Source of the DNA: Candidatus Latescibacterota bacterium
GTDB taxonomy: Bacteria; Krumholzibacteriota; Krumholzibacteriia; Krumholzibacteriales; WJIX01
Assembly (NCBI GenBank): GCA_030643145.1
Contig: DAOWMJ010000126.1
Span: 1-6,126, forward strand
Length of the DNA: 6,126 bases
Reading direction: 5' to 3'
Each line of letters begins with the position of its first letter. Position 1 is the stretch's first letter. The notes under the pieces are model-generated. The model was given only the letters and a program-made list of their open reading frames with translations, had not been told where the DNA came from and did not search any database. Below, piece after piece: positions 1 through 6,126 of the stretch. The translations under genes and the position numbers were made by a program.

Positions 1-1070
1 AGTTCCTTCTTCCCAAGATAGAGATAGGCGACCGCTCCACTGCAGCGTTCCTTTAGAAATTTCCCAAATTCATCAAGCAGCGCGCCTGCCTCCCGGGGAT
101 TTTTCGAACGAACTCCATAGGGAGGATTGCAGATAATCACACTATCCTTAAGTGAATCAATTTTCTGAAAAGGCCGCTTGCTGATCTTGACCCGGTCCCC
201 CCCGGGCAATCTCTGAAGATTTTTTTTCGCCGCCTCAACGGCATCCCCCGATATATCACTACCCCTTAGCAGCCCTGGCGTGAGCTGCTTGATCTGTTGA
301 TCACAATCTCTTTTAACCTCTTTCCAGAGTCCTTCTTCAAAATCGGGCAACCGCATAAATCCAAACTTTTCCCGGAGGTAACCCGCCGGAACCCTGCAAT
401 TACGCATGAAGGCTTCAGCCAAAAGTGTACCTGAACCGCACATCGGATCATAGAATGGGCGCTCGCCCTTCCATCCGCTGTACTTAATTATCGCGGCGGC
501 CACCGTTTCCTGCATGGGAGCAGTAACCGAAGCCACGCGGTAACCCCGCCGATGCAGGGAACCCCCCGAGGTTTCGGCGCTAATTGTCGCTTTGTTATTG
601 TGAACATAGAGATTCAGCCATAAGTCTGGAGTTCTGGGATCAACATCAGGCCTTTTGCCGCTGATTTCCCGAAAGTGATCCGCGATGGCATCCTTTAGTT
701 TCTGCGCAGCGTATTGAGAATGTCGGATGCGGCTACCGGACACATTCGCCTCAATGGCAAATGTAGTGTTAAGAGAAATCAATTTTTCCCAGGGTAATGA
801 CTTCGCTGTTTTGTACAAGTATCTATCGCTGTGACAATCAAAGGTCAAGAGGGGAGCAAGTACACGCGTCAAAAGCCGGGTCGTGTAATTTACCCTGTAT
901 AATGTTGCGTGATCAGCGGAGAAATAGATTCCGCGATACGATTTTTTAACGTCCGAAGCGCCAAGTTCCCTGAGCTCCTCAGCCCCTAGCTCTTCCAACC
1001 CATTATCAATTTGCGCGAAAAAACGGTTTGTTTTCTGATACGCGAATCTTTCGTCAGAAGAGCGTTTCAC
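1..1070 (-). CDS. RlmL-like THUMP-domain class I SAM-dependent RNA methyltransferase (COG0116 type), C-terminus cut by window edge
   Basis: The minus-strand frame stays open from a GTG at 1070 to the left edge (356 codons). The N-terminus (residues 17-33, FFAQIDNGLEELGAEEL) and a THUMP-like RNA-binding region (about 65-170, ending TSGGSLHRRGYR) match the RlmL/COG0116 family. The SAM-binding motif I DPMCGSGT is at 208-215, a motif II-like acidic stretch GSDISGDA surrounds D272, and the catalytic NPPYG is at 315-319. The NPPY motif marks amino-group methylation; E. coli RlmL makes m2G2445 in 23S rRNA, so an rRNA guanine N2 target is likely but inferred. Stand-alone relatives are about 380 residues, so perhaps 20-30 residues are missing. 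GTG 1070 is the only plausible start: an in-frame TGA lies at 1089-1091 and the conserved FFAQ begins 16 codons downstream. No good Shine-Dalgarno precedes it. It is probably the third gene of the leftward operon, 76 bp after the SIS gene. Confidence 0.9.
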   Translation of the reverse strand, partial: MKRSSDERFAYQKTNRFFAQIDNGLEELGAEELRELGASDVKKSYRGIYFSADHATLYRVNYTTRLLTRVLAPLLTFDCHSDRYLYKTAKSLPWEKLISLNTTFAIEANVSGSRIRHSQYAAQKLKDAIADHFREISGKRPDVDPRTPDLWLNLYVHNNKATISAETSGGSLHRRGYRVASVTAPMQETVAAAIIKYSGWKGERPFYDPMCGSGTLLAEAFMRNCRVPAGYLREKFGFMRLPDFEEGLWKEVKRDCDQQIKQLTPGLLRGSDISGDAVEAAKKNLQRLPGGDRVKISKRPFQKIDSLKDSVIICNPPYGVRSKNPREAGALLDEFGKFLKERCSGAVAYLYLGKKE

Positions 1071-1088
1071 CTTTTTGGATTCGATATT

Positions 1089-1100
1089 TCACACTCTCAT
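1089..1100 (-). other. Possible three-codon minigene (ATG AGA GTG TGA) ahead of the methyltransferase
   Basis: On the minus strand an ATG at 1098-1100 is followed by AGA, GTG and a TGA at 1089-1091, in the same frame as the methyltransferase. It has a purine-rich stretch (taagaga) upstream. The downstream GTG start is 18 nt after the TGA. It could be a reinitiation leader, a nonsense-mutated former N-terminus, or chance. Only the arrangement is seen; function is speculative. Confidence 0.2.
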
Positions 1101-1146
1101 CTTTTGTATCTCTTAACGATCCAAGTTAAATAAACTTAATGTTGTT

Positions 1147-2163
1147 CTATTCAATAAATTCGTTTCCTACCTTACGCGCGCGCTCCGGTTTGTCCAGATT
1201 AATATTCAATGCCAACCCGATCTCAACCAACAAATTCCATCCGGCGCTTAAAAAGAGATGAGGGTTCATAGCGCCCGCGTCCGGTACACGTATAGTGTTA
1301 AAGGGCGTATCTCTGTCGGCAATAGCTACTACAGTGAGGCCGACGCCATCTACTAAGACCTCCTGAAATTTTTCTATTTCATCTTCAATCGGATCTATAA
1401 CGAAGACAATATCATTCTTGTCCATAACTTCTTCAATACCATGCACTGCATATGTACCTTCGAGAAAGTCCGATTTCTTCCGTGTAATCTCATTTGTTTT
1501 TAAGGTCAGTTCTTCCGCCACACCGTCATTATAACCGGCAAAATAGATAGTCGGCGCTTTAGCGGCCTTTTCAATAATAGTCTCTTCAATAGGCATTGTT
1601 AATGTCTTTTCGATCTTCCCCGCAAGACCTGAACAATCGGCGGCCATATCATGTCCGGCAATATGCCAGAGTATCGATTCATAAAAAAGGGCTTGTTCAA
1701 TAACACTCTTTGTAGCCGCTACAGCCTTTTCCCATCCGCATGTCAGAACAAATGTTTCATTGCATTCCTTTTCCAGCAGAGTTCCTTCGTTGGCCGACAA
1801 AGCAAAGCGGGATTCATTGCCCTCAGCTGCCAGCTTTTTAGCAAGTAGAACAACCTCTTTTGTTCTGCCTGAATTCGACGCGCAAAAAACAGCGAATTTG
1901 GAAAGGTCATATTGTGATGCTTGACGAGAACCGTCAGTCGAGATAGAAAGCTCGAGCCCCATCGAAAGCGCCTTGCGTATAGCATTCTTTGCCGGGTAGA
2001 TTCTACTTGAACCTTCACCCGTAAGCATAAGTTTACCAGCAGCTTGTATCTTCTCTGCCACATCCTTTGTCTGATCCGGATTGAACTTGTCCACCACACC
2101 TACACTATCCATCATTTCCCTGGTTAACGCATATTTTGAATACTTTTCTTCGTTAAGATTCAT
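1147..2163 (-). CDS. Double-SIS-domain sugar-phosphate isomerase, GlmS isomerase-domain-like, lacking a glutaminase domain
   Basis: This 338-residue protein has two SIS folds. SIS1 shows GEGSSR (49-54), the phosphate-binding SNSGRT (96-101, the SxSxxT pattern of GlmS) and TKSVIEQ (151-157). SIS2 begins around IYFAGYNDG (206-214). The three residues that carry out isomerisation in E. coli GlmS (E488, H504, K603) align with E225 in KTNEIT, H241 in YAVHG, exactly 16 residues later as in GlmS, and K331 in the C-terminal DKPERARKV. It therefore probably converts an aldose/ketose or amino-sugar phosphate in the cytoplasm. Without an N-terminal glutaminase domain it cannot generate ammonia from glutamine, so it may act as a deaminase, a deglycase of the FrlB/AgaS kind, or a plain isomerase. 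The substrate cannot be read from sequence. Its ATG is backed by AGAAGGAG, and it lies 48 bp after the DUF4954 gene, pointing to co-transcription and a shared pathway. Confidence 0.9.
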   Translation of the reverse strand: MNLNEEKYSKYALTREMMDSVGVVDKFNPDQTKDVAEKIQAAGKLMLTGEGSSRIYPAKNAIRKALSMGLELSISTDGSRQASQYDLSKFAVFCASNSGRTKEVVLLAKKLAAEGNESRFALSANEGTLLEKECNETFVLTCGWEKAVAATKSVIEQALFYESILWHIAGHDMAADCSGLAGKIEKTLTMPIEETIIEKAAKAPTIYFAGYNDGVAEELTLKTNEITRKKSDFLEGTYAVHGIEEVMDKNDIVFVIDPIEDEIEKFQEVLVDGVGLTVVAIADRDTPFNTIRVPDAGAMNPHLFLSAGWNLLVEIGLALNINLDKPERARKVGNEFIE

Positions 2164-2170
2164 TCCTCTT

Positions 2171-2178
2171 CTCCTTCT
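2171..2178 (-). promoter_or_regulatory. Shine-Dalgarno AGAAGGAG of the SIS gene
   Basis: Minus-strand AGAAGGAG ends 7 nt before the ATG at 2163, ideal spacing, and fixes the start of the SIS gene. It lies in the 48-bp gap after the upstream stop, so the gene has its own ribosome entry within the operon. Confidence 0.8.
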
Positions 2179-2211
2179 AAAAATAATTGAAAAATCTATA
2201 CTCGATAATTT

Positions 2212-4422
2212 TTATCTCATATCTCTCTTCTTTACTTCAGCTACCATTTTCTTAAAATCTTCCGTCTCCTTTCGTACCTCTTTAACAAAAGCGTTATCTT
2301 CTATAGTTCCGATCGCGGCAGTCATCTCCACCTCATTCCTGTAGGTATTCTGCCGAAACTTATTACTAAAATCCTTTTCTCTGGAGGTATAAACACGCTC
2401 ATTAACAAGTTCCTGAATCTCCACCACCCTGTCCAGTGACGATAGCCACTGCTCTTTTGTAAGTTTTTCAGTTCCAAGAATGTCACGAAGAGTCGCGAAC
2501 GAGTGTTTTTGCTTGTCAAGTGGATATCTTTCCCATAGATCATCATATCTACGATGGATTTCTTCCCATCTGTCAAGCTTGCCCGTTCCAATGTCCATCC
2601 GCAGCTGATCAAGATCTTTATCTGCAATAAGCTGTCCTCCGATATTTACCCACTTACATTCCCGCTCGCACTCTAATTCCTTACACATTGAAGAAAATTT
2701 TGCTGTAGGATTTTCATTCATATATATCAATAAATTCCTTGCGGCATAATAATGAAGCATATCAAAATACGCGTGATACGCCTCGTATACCTTAAGGATT
2801 ACAACCTTCCTCTTCGATTTTTCCATATTTTCACCTAAAACTTCCAGGGCATCGACCCCTTCTTCAGACCCCAACAGAAGCTCACGTCCGATTCGGGCAA
2901 GTTCATCCTCATCTTTATTATCTTTCAAATTACCTTTACCGAGCAAACTCGCATTGGCGGTCCAAACTTCCAACAACCTACGCGCGTTAAATATTTCCTC
3001 TACACTATCGGGCGCTAAAGGGTCAAATTCAATGTTTTGAATCTTTCTTTCACGTTTGTCGCGTTTTATGAATTTCCATGAGTTTCTGGCCATAGCATAC
3101 ATATTATAAGACCACCAGAATGCCGGCAAAATCTCTAACCTTCCCTTCATTTCATTGTTGTTTAGAAGTGAAAAGGGTAGAGGAATGTCTAGTTCAGCGG
3201 GATAATCCGCTTTGGAAAGGAGGACAAAAGAAGCAAAACGGCATGAATGTTTGACGCTCACGCACAATCCCGGCCAGAAGCCTCTCCCTGCCTGAATTTC
3301 ATTATCATTGGCTCTGCTGTTGTGATTCGAACCTATTGTCGCAGCCGCCGCCATATTACTCTGGCCCATCACAACAGAGGCAATGAGAAATGAATTATTG
3401 TGATGCTGCTCATGCGCCGGAAATATGAGATTGTTGAGAACTTCACAACATGAAATAGTTGAATTATCACCAAGAAAGGAGTTGATAAGCCTGGCTCCAT
3501 ATTTGAGATTCGAATTATCACCCAGAATAAACCGTACTGCTTTGCATCCGTAAAAAATATGACATCCAAATCCGATAATACCATTCACTAACTCCACACC
3601 CTCCCCAATTTGTGTCTGTTCCGATTCCGAGGAGTTAATGGTTAGATTCTTAAGCTTGTTTATACCTTTTATATAGCAATAAGGACCAACTTTGATATCT
3701 TTGAGAATACGCGAATTTTTGATCACGCATTGTTTCCCGATCGTACCGTAAAAACCACGGCTGGAATCAAAACTGTTTTGTGTGATCTCTTTCAGTTTTT
3801 CCTGCAGCGCGATATCATCCCGGTACTTTGCCCAGATGTAGGCGTCAGCAGTTATTATACCATCGAAAGGCAGCACGCTTCGGCAACCGGTTTCGTTCAT
3901 AATATCAAGCCAGACCCGCACATCTTCAGTCTCACCTTCCTTGATAATACCATTACCGAATTTCGCGTGATTGGTTGTATGCATTTCATTTATATTAGAC
4001 AATATAGATCGGTCACCCACAATAAAATGCGACAAATACCGAACATCATGAATTGCCACATCATCTCCGATGTCACAAGCTATAATCATACTGTTTGTAA
4101 TACCTACAGGAACCTTCAAGTCATGATGATCGAGAATAACATTACGCACATTTCCAATCCGGACACGCCCGAAAAATTCATTGTTTCTTATCTGTCCCGG
4201 ATCAAACTGATCTGTAACAAATATTTCATCCCAGTTATCTGATCTATTGTTGTTTTTTACAAGTCTCCCAATTTCATCGGAACGTAAATGTCTCCATCGT
4301 TCTTCAGGCCATAAAGTCTGACTGTCACGGTGGTAATATTCATCTTTTCCATCTGGGAGATACTCATCGGGTATAAATTTCTTCCCCAAAATACCGGCCG
4401 GCAAAATTGATACACTATCCAA
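2212..4422 (-). CDS. DUF4954-family protein: left-handed beta-helix domain plus alpha-helical C-terminal domain
   Basis: This 736-residue protein is recognised as DUF4954-like from its central block: AATIGSNHNSRAND (360-373), AGRGFWPGL (378-386), KADYPAELDIPLPFSL (404-419), and PAFWWSYNMYAMARNSWK (433-450). Residues about 85-400 carry hexapeptide-like turns (IGDDVAI, VGDRSI, IGKQCVI, VGPYCYI, IGEGVEL, LGDNSNL, LGDNSTI), the signature of a left-handed beta-helix as in sugar acyltransferases and the GlmU C-terminal domain. Residues about 470-736 are charged and mostly helical, possibly an oligomerisation or partner domain. No GxGTRxxP-type nucleotidyltransferase motif, signal peptide or membrane segment is visible, so it is probably cytoplasmic. 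Function is unknown; acting on a nucleotide sugar or sugar phosphate is inferred from the fold and the adjacent GlmS-like isomerase. The start is TTG 4422, set by GAAGGAG 8 nt upstream; the ATG at 4429 is out of frame and stops after four codons, and the next in-frame Met is residue 112. Confidence 0.88.
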   Translation of the reverse strand: MDSVSILPAGILGKKFIPDEYLPDGKDEYYHRDSQTLWPEERWRHLRSDEIGRLVKNNNRSDNWDEIFVTDQFDPGQIRNNEFFGRVRIGNVRNVILDHHDLKVPVGITNSMIIACDIGDDVAIHDVRYLSHFIVGDRSILSNINEMHTTNHAKFGNGIIKEGETEDVRVWLDIMNETGCRSVLPFDGIITADAYIWAKYRDDIALQEKLKEITQNSFDSSRGFYGTIGKQCVIKNSRILKDIKVGPYCYIKGINKLKNLTINSSESEQTQIGEGVELVNGIIGFGCHIFYGCKAVRFILGDNSNLKYGARLINSFLGDNSTISCCEVLNNLIFPAHEQHHNNSFLIASVVMGQSNMAAAATIGSNHNSRANDNEIQAGRGFWPGLCVSVKHSCRFASFVLLSKADYPAELDIPLPFSLLNNNEMKGRLEILPAFWWSYNMYAMARNSWKFIKRDKRERKIQNIEFDPLAPDSVEEIFNARRLLEVWTANASLLGKGNLKDNKDEDELARIGRELLLGSEEGVDALEVLGENMEKSKRKVVILKVYEAYHAYFDMLHYYAARNLLIYMNENPTAKFSSMCKELECERECKWVNIGGQLIADKDLDQLRMDIGTGKLDRWEEIHRRYDDLWERYPLDKQKHSFATLRDILGTEKLTKEQWLSSLDRVVEIQELVNERVYTSREKDFSNKFRQNTYRNEVEMTAAIGTIEDNAFVKEVRKETEDFKKMVAEVKKRDMR

Positions 4423-4430
4423 GGTACATA

Positions 4431-4437
4431 CTCCTTC
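4431..4437 (-). promoter_or_regulatory. Shine-Dalgarno GAAGGAG that selects a TTG start
   Basis: Minus-strand GAAGGAG ends 8 nt before TTG 4422. It decides the start, because the nearby ATG at 4429 is only 1 nt from the SD and reads into a stop after four codons. Confidence 0.8.
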
Positions 4438-4488
4438 AATTAAATTGCTTATGCCTCGTTATTAGATTGGTCTTATATATTAACTGCG

Positions 4489-4517
4489 ATTATAGATTCA
4501 TTCCGTTAGTATCGCAA
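4489..4517 (-). promoter_or_regulatory. Sigma70-type promoter of the leftward DUF4954-SIS-methyltransferase operon
   Basis: On the minus strand, TTGCGA (4512-4517) and a perfect TATAAT (4489-4494) are separated by 17 bp. Transcription would begin near 4482, giving a leader of about 60 nt before TTG 4422. The -35 matches consensus at four of six positions. Position and orientation fit the only gene downstream. No start site has been measured. Confidence 0.65.
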
Positions 4518-4521
4518 GAAT

Positions 4522-4542
4522 TTTCCAACATTCAACTGGAAA
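4522..4542. repeat. Inverted repeat TTTCCA-N9-TGGAAA, candidate operator in the divergent intergenic region
   Basis: TTTCCA (4522-4527) and TGGAAA (4537-4542) form perfect 6-bp arms around a 9-bp spacer. The dyad lies 4 bp upstream of the leftward -35 box (about -40 to -60 from the predicted start), a usual activator position, and about 80 bp from the rightward -35. The arms are short, so chance is possible. Confidence 0.3.
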
Positions 4543-4621
4543 CCACGAATATGCAATATTACCTCCGCTTTGTTAAAAAAGTTCTTTGTTTATGGGAAAT
4601 ATCGGACAAAAGTTCAGATCG

Positions 4622-4650
4622 TTGACAATCCCAAGAAGATAAATTATACT
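4622..4650 (+). promoter_or_regulatory. Near-consensus sigma70 promoter of the lipoprotein/outer-membrane gene pair
   Basis: TTGACA (4622-4627, perfect) and TATACT (4645-4650, five of six) are separated by 17 bp. The predicted start site is near 4657, only about 14 nt before ATG 4671, so the Shine-Dalgarno GGAG would lie at the very 5' end of the mRNA. The strength of the match suggests high basal expression. Confidence 0.75.
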
Positions 4651-4658
4651 TATCCAGT

Positions 4659-4662
4659 GGAG
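4659..4662 (+). promoter_or_regulatory. Shine-Dalgarno GGAG of the lipoprotein gene
   Basis: GGAG lies 8 nt before ATG 4671 and supports that start. It sits within a few bases of the predicted transcription start, so the untranslated leader is unusually short. Confidence 0.65.
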
Positions 4663-4670
4663 ATATAAAT

Positions 4671-5297
4671 ATGAAGAACAGAAATATCCATTCTTTCAGA
4701 ATACTTTCCTCGTTGGCGTTAATCCTTTTAACTTCCGGATGCTATACAATCCTGAATCATCCGCGCGTTGAATCAGAACCTTCCAAATCAGATGAATATT
4801 ATTCATGTTCCGACTGTCATGACCACCACACGTATACCGGTTATTATACTCCCGTTGCCTATCCCGGCATGTGGAACAACTACTATATTGAACCCTGGTG
4901 GTATAATGAGCTTTCAGAGCAAGGGGAACAAAATATCCCCACAAGAAGTATAATAGGAGATAGAGATGTAATAATTCGAAATGACCGGTTAAATTCAAAT
5001 ACGATTAACATAGACTTTGGCCCCTCAATAATTAGGGAAAACACAGAATCAAAAACTATAGAAAAGGAGAAAAAATCCACCGTAATAGAAAAGATAAAAG
5101 AAAACAAAAAGACAAGATTGATGAAAAAATCGCGCGATAGCGACCAAAAGGGTTCAAGGCGAACAAACGAGCGCGAGTCTGAAGAGAAGAACAGAAGAGA
5201 TAATAATGCTAATAAAGACAAATCCGACCACAAAAAGCGGCCTTCCCGAAGAATCCAGGGCCAACAAGGATTTTTACGCAGTGAGGTGATAAATTGA
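4671..5297 (+). CDS. Small lipoprotein with a CxxCH motif and a charged, low-complexity C-terminal tail
   Basis: This 208-residue protein has a signal peptide with a positive N-region (MKNRNIHSFR), a hydrophobic core, and the lipobox LTSGC with C24 as the lipidated cysteine. Residue +2 is Tyr, not Asp, which under the E. coli rule predicts outer-membrane sorting. Mature residues 43-80 are rich in Tyr, Trp and His and include CSDCH (46-50) followed by DHH, a CxxCH heme-c-type or metal-site motif. Residues about 125-200 are dominated by Lys, Arg, Glu, Asn and Ser, probably disordered or partly coiled, and could touch peptidoglycan or a partner. I do not recognise a named family, and function is unknown. 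It starts under its own strong promoter. Its TGA overlaps the TTG start of the following barrel protein, so the two are probably co-translated and may work together in the outer membrane. Confidence 0.82.
   Translation: MKNRNIHSFRILSSLALILLTSGCYTILNHPRVESEPSKSDEYYSCSDCHDHHTYTGYYTPVAYPGMWNNYYIEPWWYNELSEQGEQNIPTRSIIGDRDVIIRNDRLNSNTINIDFGPSIIRENTESKTIEKEKKSTVIEKIKENKKTRLMKKSRDSDQKGSRRTNERESEEKNRRDNNANKDKSDHKKRPSRRIQGQQGFLRSEVIN
5283..5289 (+). promoter_or_regulatory. Shine-Dalgarno within the lipoprotein 3' end, selecting a TTG start
   Basis: GAGGTGA, inside the last codons of the lipoprotein gene, has its GAGG core 7 nt before TTG 5294. It supports the overlapping start of the barrel protein and implies translational coupling. 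Confidence 0.6.
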
Positions 5298-6126
5298 ATA
5301 TCAAAAATGCGGCAATATCTATTTTTATAGCGCTTCTTTGTGCCCCGCCGGCACATTCACAAATAATCGGCACACTTCAGCTTGACAGGCTGAATCTGCT
5401 AAACACATACGAGTCGGGCGCCAGGCCGGCTTCACTAGGGGGCGCTTATACCGCCGTAAGCGATGACGCGTTCGCTCTCATTTATAACCCTGCCGGACTT
5501 ACTCAGATAAGAAAGAAGGAATTATCATTCGGTATTCACTACGACGCGAGAGATCTGACCACTAATTACATGGGATATAATTCCTTGATCCCTAATTCAT
5601 CAACCGGGCTCGGCCACCTGACAACTGTTTATCCCTATCCCACATATCGCGGCAGCCTGGTTCTCGGGTTTGGTATATTTCGTGTTTCGAACTCAAATCT
5701 GGAGTATTTTAAAACAGCATGGCGCTCAGATCTGTCGGGTATAATCCGTAACACATTTAACCAGACGGGCACTATATACCAGTACCGCTTCGGAGCGGGC
5801 GTAGATATCTCTCCGAGGATCGCCATCGGCGCTAACTTAGTTATATGGGATGAATCAACACAATTCATTGAGGAAATTTCTTATTCGGGAGCAGGTGATT
5901 CAACCTATATTTTCCGTGATGATGTTTCAGCTCGCCTTGACGGGTTAAGCATGGAGCTCGGTTTTCTCTTTAGATTTTCCAGCCGGCTGAGAGCCGGCAT
6001 TAAAATAAGCAGCCCTGTCTGGTTGTCCTATGAGGGTGACGCTGTTGAATTTTATGATGGAAGTTATCTAAACGGTGATATGTGGACAACTGATCCTTAT
6101 TACTTCTACATTGAAGATGAGTACAC
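5294..6126 (+). CDS. Outer-membrane beta-barrel protein, PorV/UPF0164/FadL-like, C-terminus cut by window edge
   Basis: The frame is open from TTG 5294 to the right edge (277 codons). Residues 1-22 form a Sec signal peptide (MNIKNAAISIFIALLCAPPAHS) with likely signal peptidase I cleavage at AHS|Q. The mature N-terminus contains the hallmark of this group, GARPASLGGAYTAVSDDA (42-59), followed by LIYNPAGL (62-69). This is the plug/first-strand region of PorV/PorQ, UPF0164 and FadL/OmpP1 proteins. The rest alternates polar and hydrophobic residues in barrel-strand style (GSLVLGFGIFRVS, YRFGAGVDISPRIAIGANLV, MELGFLFRF, LRAGIKISSPV). Related proteins run to about 350-450 residues, so the C-terminal strands are missing. 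PorV assists type IX secretion and FadL transports hydrophobic substrates; which, if either, applies here cannot be decided. The start is set by GAGGTGA; TTG overlaps the upstream TGA (TTGA). Confidence 0.85.
   Translation, partial: MNIKNAAISIFIALLCAPPAHSQIIGTLQLDRLNLLNTYESGARPASLGGAYTAVSDDAFALIYNPAGLTQIRKKELSFGIHYDARDLTTNYMGYNSLIPNSSTGLGHLTTVYPYPTYRGSLVLGFGIFRVSNSNLEYFKTAWRSDLSGIIRNTFNQTGTIYQYRFGAGVDISPRIAIGANLVIWDESTQFIEEISYSGAGDSTYIFRDDVSARLDGLSMELGFLFRFSSRLRAGIKISSPVWLSYEGDAVEFYDGSYLNGDMWTTDPYYFYIEDEY

Noticed and set aside
1089..1091. In-frame TGA read as a recoded sense codon (alternative code or selenocysteine)
   Set aside because: TGA ends the lipoprotein gene right at the next gene's start, so it works as a stop here. 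No selenocysteine-type context is expected for this enzyme family.
1123..1137. Hairpin AAGTT-AAATA-AACTT between the SIS and methyltransferase genes as a terminator
   Set aside because: The stem is only 5 bp, mostly A/T, and is not followed by a T run, so it is unlikely to stop transcription. It may be chance.
3730..4242. 170-codon plus-strand open frame opposite the DUF4954 gene
   Set aside because: It lies entirely antisense to a well-supported conserved gene, has no recognisable domain, and reads as a shadow of the opposite strand.
4407..4625. 72-codon plus-strand open frame in the divergent intergenic region
   Set aside because: It has no ribosome site or recognisable protein features, overlaps the opposing gene's start, and runs through both predicted promoter elements.
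4883..5356. 157-codon minus-strand open frame opposite the lipoprotein tail
   Set aside because: It is antisense to the Lys/Arg/Glu-rich coding region, whose complement naturally gives a Phe/Ser/Leu-rich open frame. It has no family resemblance, and the plus-strand gene has promoter, ribosome site and lipobox.

Overview
The window looks like chromosomal DNA of a Gram-negative bacterium. It encodes a lipoprotein with a lipobox and an outer-membrane beta-barrel protein with a signal peptide. The protein families (a DUF4954-type beta-helix protein, a GlmS-like sugar isomerase, a PorV/FadL-like barrel and an RlmL-like rRNA methyltransferase) fit the Bacteroidota/FCB side of the tree or a nearby uncultured phylum. 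That placement is inferred from family resemblance only. The code appears standard, with TAA, TAG and TGA all ending genes. No mobile element, CRISPR array, tRNA or rRNA was seen.

Layout. Two transcription units diverge from a 248-bp intergenic region (4423-4670). The leftward unit starts at a sigma70-type promoter (TTGCGA-17 bp-TATAAT on the minus strand, 4489-4517). It reads through a 736-residue DUF4954-like protein (2212-4422, TTG start), a 338-residue double-SIS sugar isomerase (1147-2163) and an RlmL-type THUMP/methyltransferase cut by the left edge (1-1070). Gaps are 48 and about 76 bp and I see no terminator in them. The rightward unit starts at a near-consensus promoter (TTGACA-17 bp-TATACT, 4622-4650). 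It carries a small lipoprotein with a CxxCH motif (4671-5297), then an outer-membrane barrel protein (5294 to the right edge, TTG start) whose start overlaps the lipoprotein stop by 4 bp.

How the genes may work together. The DUF4954 protein resembles left-handed beta-helix sugar acyl/nucleotidyl transferases but shows no obvious nucleotidyltransferase domain. Its neighbour keeps the three GlmS isomerase residues (E225, H241, K331) without the glutaminase domain. Together they suggest an uncharacterised step in amino-sugar or sugar-phosphate metabolism. The methyltransferase is probably a housekeeping passenger. The rightward pair looks like a cell-envelope module, a lipoprotein translationally coupled to an outer-membrane barrel.

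The most interesting items are the DUF4954-SIS pair, the isolated CxxCH motif in an otherwise disordered lipoprotein, and the odd start region of the methyltransferase.
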